This document shows, piece by piece, positions 1 to 5,463 of a stretch of 6,306 bases of DNA. The notes below the pieces were generated by a model. The model was not told where the DNA came from. It did no database searches and worked only from the letters and a program-made list of their open reading frames with translations. Source of the DNA: Campylobacteraceae bacterium (GTDB taxonomy: Bacteria > Campylobacterota > Campylobacteria > Campylobacterales > Sulfurospirillaceae); the NCBI GenBank assembly GCA_027040375.1, contig JALUMJ010000203.1, positions 1 through 6,306 of the forward strand, read 5' to 3'. Position 1 is the first letter of the stretch. Each line of letters starts with the position of its first letter. The position numbers and the translations under genes were made by a program.

Positions 1-27
1 ATCTCTTATGCTCATTGTTGTCATCAT
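1..27 (-). CDS. Start of an unidentified gene (5' end only, runs off the left edge)
   Basis: Reading leftwards on the minus strand, an ATG at 27-25 opens nine codons (MMTTMSIRD) with no stop before the window edge. An SD-like AAAAAAGG lies 8 bases upstream, and a strong sigma70-type promoter lies just beyond it. A second ATG follows immediately (24-22) and a third at 15-13, so the exact start is uncertain. Nine residues do not allow any family assignment. The case for a real gene rests on the promoter, SD and start codon lying in correct order and spacing. It would be a separate transcription unit downstream of the dct operon, on the same strand. Confidence 0.5.
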
Positions 28-48
28 ATGATTTACCTTTTTTGGTTT

Positions 49-77
49 ATTGTAGCAAATTAGATTAATATTGTCAA
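49..77 (-). promoter_or_regulatory. Strong sigma70-type promoter for the left-edge gene
   Basis: On the minus strand a perfect -35 TTGACA (77-72) is followed after exactly 17 bases by a -10 TACAAT (54-49), one mismatch from consensus. Transcription would start near 42, leaving a leader of about 15 bases before the ATG at 27. It is the only promoter in the window with a recognisable -35, so the downstream gene may need less activator help than the dct operon. The start point is inferred from spacing only. Confidence 0.72.
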
Positions 78-82
78 AAGTC

Positions 83-112
83 TACATGTAGAGAAAAGAT
101 TCTCTACATGTA
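83..112 (-). terminator. Hairpin terminator after dctM (13-bp perfect stem)
   Basis: Two 13-base arms, 83-95 and 100-112, are perfect inverted complements around a 4-base loop (96-99). The hairpin begins 13 bases after the dctM stop codon. On the minus strand the stem is followed by GACTTTTGAC, a short T run, so intrinsic termination is plausible but the U tract is weak. The same T run merges into the -35 box of the next promoter. Each arm contains the palindrome TACATGTA, so the element could also be a protein-binding site; see the findings. Confidence 0.62.
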
Positions 113-125
113 AAGTTTAAAATTT

Positions 126-1412
126 TTATTGTAGCCCATACATCATATTTGGCAACCATAGAGATATGATTGGTATATATGTTATAAGAATTAGCCCTAC
201 AAATATAGTTAGTGCCCACGGTAGTGAAGCTACAACTACATCTTTTAGGCTTAGACCCGTGATGCCGCTAGCGACAAAGAGGTTTAAGCCAACTGGTGGG
301 GTTATCATGCCTATCTCCATATTTATAACCATAATAACTCCTAAGTGAATAGGGTCGATTCCAAGTTTCATAGCTATTGGCAATAGCAGTGGAACTGTAA
401 TCATAACGATAGAGCTTGGCTCCATAAATTGCCCCATAAGTATAAGTAGCAAGTTTATGATCACCAAGAACATTATCGGTCCAACATGTGCTTGGAGTAT
501 GAGATTTGTTATGTATTGCGGAATGCTCTCATCAGTCAAGAAATGAGAGAAAATCATAGCGTTTGCGATCAAAAAGAAAATCATCGAACTCGTCATAGCA
601 GAATCAAGTACAATCTTATGCAAATCTTTAAATTTCAAATCTTTGTAAACAAAAACTGAAATAAAAAAAGCATAAAAAGCACTGGCAGCTCCTGCTTCTG
701 TTGGAGTAAACAATCCTCCGTAAATCCCACCTATAATCAAAATTATAAGCATCAAAGCCCAAAAGGCTTCTTTGAATTTTTTCACTCTCATGCTAAAAGG
801 AGCCATCTTAGTTCTTTTAAAACCAAGCTTTACTGCTCCAATATAAGTGACAACCATAAGCATAAAACCTATAAGTAGCCCAGGGATGACTCCCGCCATA
901 AACAATCTACCGATAGATTGATCCGCTGTAACGCCATACACGATAAATACGATAGAAGGTGGTATGAGTATGCCCAAACTCCCTGCAGTTGCAATTGTGC
1001 CTATAGCGTATTTAGTCGGATATCCTGCTTCTTTTATAGCTCCATACATCACTGAGCCAATCGCAACAACTGTAGCTGGTGAACTGCCTGAAACTGCAGC
1101 AAAGATAATACTTGCAAAGATAGCTGCTATCGGAAGGCCACCTGGTAGATGTCCTACTATCGACTTGGCAAATTCTATGATTCGCCCTGCTGCACTTCCT
1201 TTTGAGAGAAATGCGCCAGCTAGGATAAACATAGGAATCGCCATCAAAGTATATTGGTCTAGTCCATCAAATACTTCAGATGGTACGCCCATAAGATCGA
1301 AATTTGTGAACATCAATGCTGTGAGCATCGTACTAGTTCCTAAGCTAACTGCTACAGGAACACCTATAAGCATCAATGCAAAAAGAAGTATAAAAAGAGT
1401 TGCTATCATCAT
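126..1412 (-). CDS. dctM: TRAP transporter large permease subunit DctM
   Basis: DctM is the ion-translocating membrane subunit of a tripartite ATP-independent periplasmic transporter. It sits in the inner membrane with DctQ and takes substrate from DctP, driven in characterised members by the Na+ gradient. At 428 residues it has the usual family length and is hydrophobic throughout, with about 11-12 membrane segments. Family motifs are intact: PMFILAGAF at 60-68, SGSSPAT at 108-114, GSLGILIPPS at 144-153, TPTEAG at 236-241, and ITPPVG at 370-375. The repeated GxxxPPS/TPPVG hairpin pattern is the two-fold repeat of the ion-transporter fold, whose hairpin tips bind Na+ in sialic-acid TRAP structures. 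The start ATG overlaps the dctQ stop (ATGA, 1412-1409), implying translational coupling; a second ATG follows directly and could also serve. It is the last gene of dctPQM, with a hairpin terminator just after it. The family assignment is firm; the substrate is inferred from DctP. Confidence 0.96.
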   Translation of the reverse strand: MMIATLFILLFALMLIGVPVAVSLGTSTMLTALMFTNFDLMGVPSEVFDGLDQYTLMAIPMFILAGAFLSKGSAAGRIIEFAKSIVGHLPGGLPIAAIFASIIFAAVSGSSPATVVAIGSVMYGAIKEAGYPTKYAIGTIATAGSLGILIPPSIVFIVYGVTADQSIGRLFMAGVIPGLLIGFMLMVVTYIGAVKLGFKRTKMAPFSMRVKKFKEAFWALMLIILIIGGIYGGLFTPTEAGAASAFYAFFISVFVYKDLKFKDLHKIVLDSAMTSSMIFFLIANAMIFSHFLTDESIPQYITNLILQAHVGPIMFLVIINLLLILMGQFMEPSSIVMITVPLLLPIAMKLGIDPIHLGVIMVINMEIGMITPPVGLNLFVASGITGLSLKDVVVASLPWALTIFVGLILITYIPIISLWLPNMMYGLQ

Positions 1413-1987
1413 AACGGCTCCCCTCCTTCCTCTTGTACATCTGCACCTGAGCGTTCACTTGTATCGTGAATAATCTCATCTTCTGCTGTTTTTATAACTT
1501 TATCTGCATCTTCTTTCGCCACTTCAAACACTTTTTCTCCTGCTCTGTATGCTGCTCCTGCGAATGCTAGAGGAAGAACAAGAGTTGGTATCCACATCGG
1601 AATATTTAAATCTATACTCATCTCGTTCATATCTTGCAAAATCAAAATCAACTGATAACCAAAATAAGACATAAAAGCTAGATATATAAATGAAAGACTA
1701 TAAGCAAAGAGCATAAATGCTTTTGCTATAGGTGCTGGCAATTTTGATAAAAGCAAGGTTACTTGTATATGGATTCCTCTTTTAAATCCATAAGCAGCAC
1801 CAAAAAGCATACCCCATATAAAAGCATAATTCGTAAGCTCTCCAGCCCAAGTAATACTTGAATCAAATGCATACCTCATAACGACATTTACAAACGCCAG
1901 AGTTGTGCCTGTTATCATCCCCAAAACAGCTAAATTTCTATTAAATGCGGCTATGCCTACATCAAGGATAGAAAAAAACTTACCCAT
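1409..1987 (-). CDS. dctQ: TRAP transporter small permease subunit DctQ
   Basis: DctQ is the small membrane subunit that pairs with DctM and helps DctP dock. The protein has 192 residues. Four membrane segments are visible at about 18-38, 52-68, 88-115 and 131-148. The family signature is present around the second segment: TWAGELTNYAFIWGMLFGAA (46-65), then KRGIHI (69-74), matching the conserved W-x-x-E, W, GA and G-x-H pattern. After residue 150 there is a hydrophilic, largely acidic tail of about 40 residues (EVAKEDADKVIKTAEDEI and onwards) that is longer than in many DctQ proteins. Its final residues coincide with the dctM SD. The ATG at 1987 has a modest GGGG SD 6 bases upstream. It lies 52 bases after dctP, across an intercistronic hairpin, and overlaps dctM by 4 bases. 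DctQ proteins vary greatly in sequence, so order in the operon strengthens the call. Confidence 0.93.
   Translation of the reverse strand: MGKFFSILDVGIAAFNRNLAVLGMITGTTLAFVNVVMRYAFDSSITWAGELTNYAFIWGMLFGAAYGFKRGIHIQVTLLLSKLPAPIAKAFMLFAYSLSFIYLAFMSYFGYQLILILQDMNEMSIDLNIPMWIPTLVLPLAFAGAAYRAGEKVFEVAKEDADKVIKTAEDEIIHDTSERSGADVQEEGGEPL
1421..1428 (-). promoter_or_regulatory. Ribosome binding site of dctM, embedded in the end of dctQ
   Basis: AAGGAGGG, extended by another G, lies 8 bases before the dctM ATG and is by far the strongest SD in the window. It falls inside the last codons of dctQ, where it encodes the EEGGE of the DctQ C-terminus. With the ATGA overlap it supports the 1412 start and efficient reinitiation by ribosomes finishing dctQ. 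Confidence 0.8.
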
Positions 1988-2005
1988 AAATTACCCCTAT
2001 ATAAT

Positions 2006-2028
2006 TAAGGCCACAAAAAGTGACCTTA
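2006..2028 (-). promoter_or_regulatory. Intercistronic hairpin between dctP and dctQ
   Basis: In the minus-strand RNA, UAAGGUCAC (2028-2020) pairs with GUGGCCUUA (2014-2006) around a UUUUU loop: nine pairs including one G-U. It begins 12 bases after the dctP stop and ends about 18 bases before dctQ. The sequence after the stem (AUUAUAUAGGGG) is not a U tract, so full termination is unlikely. By analogy with other binding-protein operons (for example malE-malF), it could protect the dctP message from 3' exonucleases or partly attenuate, giving more DctP than DctQM. That role is inference. Confidence 0.6.
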
Positions 2029-2039
2029 TAAAATGGCTC

Positions 2040-3023
2040 TTATTTCTGAGCGTCTTTTATCAAATCTTCTCCAATAACACCATAAAACTGAGGATAAATC
2101 TTAACCATAGCTTTTCTCCATGCTGCTTTTTGAGCTGCTGTGAGAGTATAGATTTTTAACTTGCCACTTTTCTTAGCATAAGCTTCTACATTTGCTAAAA
2201 ATGTTCCTTCAAGTGCAGCAGCTTCTTTTCTTTCATACACTGTTGCTTCATTCATAGCTTGGATGATTTTTGGTTTTAAATCAGCTGGAAATTTATCCCA
2301 AAATCTTTTACTCATAACTACTAGATATCCAAGATAACCGTGATTTGAAAGAGTTAGATTTTTTTGAACTTCATAGAATTTTTTTGTATAGAAGTTAGAT
2401 AGTGGATTTTCGCCTCCATCAACAACACCTTGTTGAAGTGCAGAATATACTTCTGAAAAAGGCAAAACTTGTGGATTTGCACCAACTGCTTTAAATTGTG
2501 CTTCAAGAACTTTTGAACTCATAATTCTAAATTTTTGACCTTTTGCATCTTTTGGCCAAATAAGAGCTTTTTTATTTGTTGATAGTTGCTTGAAACCATT
2601 ATCCCAATAGTTTAGTGCAACAAAGCCTTTTTTTGTAACCATAGCTCTTAATTTCTGACCAACAGGGCCATCCATAACTGCGTGAACATGATCCATATCT
2701 CTAAATAAGAAAGGAAGATCAAAAAGTTGCATTGCAGGAACTAATCTTGTAAATTTTGAAAAACTAGGAACTGCCATTTGGACATTTCCTATCCTTATAG
2801 CTTTCATAACAGCTTTATCAGAATATAGTTGAGAGTTAGGGAAAACCTTAACTTCTACCTTACCATTAGTTAGCTCTTTTACTCTTTTTGCAAAAAAGTC
2901 AGCAGCCTTACCTTTTGGTGTATTTGGACTTACAACATGTGAGAACTTGATAGTATAATCAGCCGCAAATGTTGAAGAAACTAAAAACGCTGCAACAGCA
3001 GCAATCTTAACAAACTTTGTCAT
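2040..3023 (-). CDS. dctP: TRAP C4-dicarboxylate-binding periplasmic protein DctP
   Basis: DctP captures substrate in the periplasm and delivers it to DctQM. The protein has 327 residues with a typical Sec signal peptide: charged MTKFVK, a hydrophobic core at 7-16, and cleavage probably after A20 (STFA-AD). The mature part has the two-lobe DctP fold. R166 in KFRIMSS is the expected conserved arginine that salt-bridges the substrate carboxylate. The block VDGGENPLSNFYTKKFYEVQ (201-220) and SNHGYLGYLV (226-235) closely resembles succinate/malate/fumarate-binding DctP as I recall it from Rhodobacter capsulatus, so a C4-dicarboxylate substrate is likely but unproven. The ATG has a good SD (AAGGAG, 7 bases upstream). 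It is the first gene of dctPQM, and its promoter region separates it from the regulator gene upstream on the same strand. Confidence 0.96.
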   Translation of the reverse strand: MTKFVKIAAVAAFLVSSTFAADYTIKFSHVVSPNTPKGKAADFFAKRVKELTNGKVEVKVFPNSQLYSDKAVMKAIRIGNVQMAVPSFSKFTRLVPAMQLFDLPFLFRDMDHVHAVMDGPVGQKLRAMVTKKGFVALNYWDNGFKQLSTNKKALIWPKDAKGQKFRIMSSKVLEAQFKAVGANPQVLPFSEVYSALQQGVVDGGENPLSNFYTKKFYEVQKNLTLSNHGYLGYLVVMSKRFWDKFPADLKPKIIQAMNEATVYERKEAAALEGTFLANVEAYAKKSGKLKIYTLTAAQKAAWRKAMVKIYPQFYGVIGEDLIKDAQK

Positions 3024-3056
3024 GTCAATCTCCTTTTAGATTTTGTTTTCAAGTCG

Positions 3057-3062
3057 ATTATA
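3057..3062 (-). promoter_or_regulatory. -10 box of the dctPQM promoter
   Basis: A perfect TATAAT lies on the minus strand 33 bases before the dctP start codon. Seventeen bases further upstream the sequence is ATAAGA (3085-3080), not a -35. Weak or absent -35 boxes are normal in Campylobacterota, but here the feature also fits an activator-dependent promoter. Transcription would begin near 3050. Confidence 0.65.
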
Positions 3063-3102
3063 AACAAAAGTTGTGTCTATCTTATGTAAAGTTGAAAAAA
3101 AT

Positions 3103-3157
3103 GTAACAAATTAGCAAATTTCATCACAATAAGTTACTTTTTGTTACAACTTGTAAC
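3103..3157. promoter_or_regulatory. Candidate response-regulator binding region: 10-bp-phased GTAAC/GTTAC pentamers
   Basis: On the plus strand GTAAC at 3103, GTTAC at 3133, GTTAC at 3143 and GTAAC at 3153 start at exact multiples of 10 bases from each other, so they lie on one face of the helix. The last two form a 15-base perfect dyad, GTTACAACTTGTAAC (3143-3157). Relative to the inferred dctP start they sit near -55, -85, -95 and -105. OmpR-family regulators usually bind repeated half-sites about 10-11 bp apart, so these are candidate sites for the adjacent regulator. Caution: the dyad overlaps the regulator's own final codons (GYKL and stop), which are constrained by protein sequence. Confidence 0.42.
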
Positions 3158-3818
3158 CTATGCTTTGTATATTTTTTAAACTTCCTGGTGGTAATTTTTT
3201 TCTCAGATTCTTCATCATCAACCGAAGAGCATTTAAGCTCATATATTCACCTTCCCACAATTCTCTCTCTATCTCTTCATAACTAATCACGCTATCTTTT
3301 GAAGTGATTATCTCCAAAAATTTGACTTCTTTTTTCGTCAGCTCATACTCTTCATCTTCGTGTTTTATCAATTTTTTATCTACATCATAGAACCAACCCT
3401 CTTTTATCTCTATGTGTCCTGCGCTTTGTAATGAATTTAAAAATTTATCAAGTGCTTCTATGAGTTTTGTTTCTGTGATAGGTTTTACGATATATCGCAC
3501 CAAAGATAACTCTATGGCATCTAACATGTAGTCAATCTCAGTGTGAGCTGAGATGATGATGATTTGTGCTTTTTTATCTTTTTCTCTTATGCGTTTTGAA
3601 AGCTCTAAACCATCCATAACAGGCATCTTCACATCAGTGATAATCAAATCTGGTGTTTTTTCCAAGAAAAGCTCATATGCATCAAGTCCATTATCGGCGA
3701 GATATACATTTTTAAAAAAAAGTGATAACATTTCAGAGACATTTTGTCTGACACCTACTTCGTCTTCAGCATATAAAACAGATAGATTGGAGAGTTTTTT
3801 TATCATTTTTTGATCCAT
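3144..3818 (-). CDS. OmpR-family two-component response regulator (likely controls dctPQM)
   Basis: This is a DNA-binding response regulator expected to be phosphorylated by the divergent kinase. It has 224 residues from the chosen start. The receiver domain (about 12-128) has the acidic pocket E18-D19, phosphoacceptor D62 in ITDVKMPVMDG, switch residue S90 and conserved K112 followed by P113. The C-terminal winged helix (about 145-224) shows ELTKKEVKFLEI at 159-170, the recognition-helix region LNALRLMMKNLRKKLP at 195-210, and the closing IGYKL typical of the OmpR/PhoB class. An in-frame ATG 12 codons upstream (3854) is rejected because the ATG at 3818 has a clear SD. Classical dicarboxylate regulators are DctD (sigma54 type) or DcuR/DctR-type (other output domains), so this is a different lineage doing an apparently similar job. 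No terminator separates it from dctP, so read-through is possible. The family is firm; the target is inferred from position. Confidence 0.93.
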   Translation of the reverse strand: MDQKMIKKLSNLSVLYAEDEVGVRQNVSEMLSLFFKNVYLADNGLDAYELFLEKTPDLIITDVKMPVMDGLELSKRIREKDKKAQIIIISAHTEIDYMLDAIELSLVRYIVKPITETKLIEALDKFLNSLQSAGHIEIKEGWFYDVDKKLIKHEDEEYELTKKEVKFLEIITSKDSVISYEEIERELWEGEYMSLNALRLMMKNLRKKLPPGSLKNIQSIGYKL

Positions 3819-3823
3819 TAATG

Positions 3824-3831
3824 CTCCTTTT
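3824..3831 (-). promoter_or_regulatory. Ribosome binding site that fixes the response-regulator start
   Basis: AAAAGGAG on the minus strand lies 5 bases before the ATG at 3818. The longer in-frame alternative at 3854 has no SD and its extra residues (MIMTIFFLKGAL) do not belong to a receiver domain, so 3818 is preferred. Confidence 0.82.
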
Positions 3832-3841
3832 AAGAAAAATA

Positions 3842-3862
3842 TTGTCATTATCATAATATAAT
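3842..3862. promoter_or_regulatory. Divergent, overlapping promoter region for regulator and kinase
   Basis: The 67 bases between the two start codons hold both promoters. On the plus strand TATAAT at 3857-3862 would place the kinase transcript start near 3869. On the minus strand the best -10 candidates are GATAAT (3852-3847) and TATTAT (3858-3853), the latter overlapping the plus-strand box. Neither direction has a good -35. Polymerase binding in one direction probably excludes the other. The plus-strand box is clear; the minus-strand one is less so. Confidence 0.5.
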
Positions 3863-3874
3863 CTAGCTTTAATT

Positions 3875-3888
3875 AAGGATGCATCTTG
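3875..3888 (+). promoter_or_regulatory. SD and TTG start of the sensor kinase
   Basis: AAGGA (3875-3879) is followed after 6 bases by TTG (3886-3888). A nearer ATG at 3879-3881 is out of frame, and the first in-frame ATG (codon 18) lies inside the first membrane segment. TTG is therefore the credible start and may lower kinase synthesis relative to the ATG-started regulator. Confidence 0.75.
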
Positions 3889-5463
3889 AAGATTATAAGA
3901 GAAGACAACATATCTACTGTTATCATCATAAGCTCTATGATTATAATAAGCTCTTTGGTTTTATTGACTAGCTATTTTTTCATATCAAACCAATACGACA
4001 TGTTTCAACGCGAAATCAAGGATATAAGAACAACTTATATAGAGTCTCAAAAAAAAGAGATAGAACGAGAAGTAAACTCCGTGATAGAATATATAAAATA
4101 CAAATCAAACCTAAAAAATTACAATAAAATTAATCTTCAAAACGAAGTGAAAGATTTCATAAAAAATATAAAATTTGGTGAAAATAAAAACAACTATGTA
4201 TTTGTGTATAAAATAATCAACTATCAAGGTGGTAAAAAATTTGCAAAAATGCTCATAAATCCGAATAGACAAGATTTGGTTGGCAAATATATAAATGACG
4301 ATTATAAAGATATAAATGGAAAAGAGTTTAGGAAAAAATTTTTAGCAGAGATAAAAAAACAAGGATTTTCTTTTGTAACTTACTCATACCAAAAGCCGCT
4401 TAGTCTTAAAATCAGACCAAAAGTTTCATATTTTAGGCTTTATAAGAAGTGGGATTGGGTTATCGCTGCTGGAACTTATCTTGACGATATAAATGTAAAA
4501 ATTGCTCAAAAAGAGGAAGAATTGAAGAAAAAGATGACACTTGATATCACTTCTTCTATCATCATATTTTTACTTTTTTCACTTTTTGCAAATATTTTGG
4601 CTATCGTACTTGGCAAACAGATAGAAAGGTTTTTTAATGAGTATAATACAGAGATAAAAAACAAAACAAATGAACTTGAGACACTAAATGTAACACTAGA
4701 AAACAGAGTTATCCAAGAAGTTGCAAAACGAGCAGAACAAGAAAGATTGCTCATAGAAAAATCAAAATTTATAGCACTTGGGGAGATGATTAGCAACATA
4801 GCACACCAGTGGAGACAACCACTCTCACAGCTCTCGGCCATCATCATGAATATCAAATTTAGATACTCCATGGATAAGATGAACAGTAATATTATGGCTG
4901 AAAAAAGCAAAGATGCTGAGAGATTGCTTGATTATATGTCAAATACTATAGATGATTTTAGAAACTTTTTTAAACCTGATAAAGAGAAAAAAGAGTTTGA
5001 TATCAAAAAGTCACTAGTTGATACGCTAGGAATCATCGGCAAAACCATAAAAAACCAAAATATAATATTGGAACTCAATATGCAAGACAATACCTTTATA
5101 AATGGATACGAAAACGAATTTAAACAAGTGATTTTAAATCTCCTTTCAAATGCAAAAGATGTACTTCTTGAAGCAAAAAGGAAAAACCCAAAAATCATCA
5201 TAAGTACTAAAAAGGAAAAAAATAGATATAGAATCTGCATAGAGGACAATGGTGGGGGAATTAAAATTAAGCCAATAGAGAAGGTATTTGAGCCATATAT
5301 CAGCACCAAAAAGGATACGAATGGGACGGGCATAGGGCTTTATATGTCAAAAATCATCATAGAAAAAAATATGAATGGAAAGCTAAATGCAAGAAATACA
5401 AAGTTTGGGGCAAAATTTACGATAACTTTGCCGTTAAGTAGCTACTCAAAATCTACGGATTAA
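3886..5463 (+). CDS. Membrane-bound sensor histidine kinase with periplasmic Cache domain
   Basis: This is the sensor kinase expected to pair with the divergent OmpR-type regulator. It has 525 residues. Order of parts: short basic N-terminus, membrane segment 1 (about 12-33), periplasmic sensor (about 35-215), membrane segment 2 (about 222-243), a Lys/Glu-rich helical stretch (about 250-295), HisKA domain, then HATPase. The sensor carries YVFVYKI (104-110), LINPNRQDLVGKYI (123-136) and WDWVIAAGTYLDDI (189-202), the pattern of a single Cache (sCache_2-like) domain that binds small carboxylates in several characterised sensors. H307 in ISNIAHQWRQPL is the phosphoacceptor; this H-box form is common in Campylobacterota. 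The N box has N418 and N422, G1 is EDNGGG (453-458), F box VFEPYISTK (467-475), and G2 GTGIGLYMSK (480-489). All catalytic elements are present and there is no receiver domain. Translation starts at TTG. The coding sequence is visibly richer in A than dctM, as is usual for Lys/Ile-rich proteins here. A C4-dicarboxylate ligand is inferred from context. Confidence 0.94.
   Translation: MKIIREDNISTVIIISSMIIISSLVLLTSYFFISNQYDMFQREIKDIRTTYIESQKKEIEREVNSVIEYIKYKSNLKNYNKINLQNEVKDFIKNIKFGENKNNYVFVYKIINYQGGKKFAKMLINPNRQDLVGKYINDDYKDINGKEFRKKFLAEIKKQGFSFVTYSYQKPLSLKIRPKVSYFRLYKKWDWVIAAGTYLDDINVKIAQKEEELKKKMTLDITSSIIIFLLFSLFANILAIVLGKQIERFFNEYNTEIKNKTNELETLNVTLENRVIQEVAKRAEQERLLIEKSKFIALGEMISNIAHQWRQPLSQLSAIIMNIKFRYSMDKMNSNIMAEKSKDAERLLDYMSNTIDDFRNFFKPDKEKKEFDIKKSLVDTLGIIGKTIKNQNIILELNMQDNTFINGYENEFKQVILNLLSNAKDVLLEAKRKNPKIIISTKKEKNRYRICIEDNGGGIKIKPIEKVFEPYISTKKDTNGTGIGLYMSKIIIEKNMNGKLNARNTKFGAKFTITLPLSSYSKSTD

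Noticed and set aside
166..348. Plus-strand open frame opposite the end of dctM
   Set aside because: Short, antisense to conserved DctM codons, with no ribosome binding site or recognisable protein features.
964..1473. 169-codon open frame on the plus strand opposite dctM and the end of dctQ
   Set aside because: It is antisense to two well-supported transporter genes. Its peptide has no family resemblance and no SD is evident; it is a shadow of the reverse-strand codon pattern.
1905..2159. Plus-strand open frame across the dctP-dctQ junction
   Set aside because: Overlaps the ends of two firm genes and the intercistronic hairpin on the other strand; composition is unlike the real genes.
3143..3157. 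Dyad at the regulator stop codon read as an intrinsic terminator
   Set aside because: The RNA could form only a short 5-bp, AT-rich stem and is followed by an A run, not a U run, on the minus strand.
3553..3813. Plus-strand open frame opposite the receiver domain
   Set aside because: Antisense to the conserved receiver motifs, which explain the sequence fully.
3842..3847. TTGTCA as a -35 box for the kinase promoter
   Set aside because: It lies only 9 bases from the TATAAT at 3857, far too close for sigma70 spacing.
3819..3854. Upstream in-frame ATG giving the response regulator 12 extra residues
   Set aside because: No SD at that ATG, whereas AAAAGGAG lies 5 bases before the ATG at 3818; the extra residues also occupy the divergent promoter region.
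4506..5333. Two minus-strand open frames (4506-4910 and 4932-5333) opposite the kinase
   Set aside because: They mirror the HisKA and HATPase coding region. Their Phe/Ser/Leu-rich hydrophobic look is what antisense of Lys/Glu/Asn-rich coding DNA produces.
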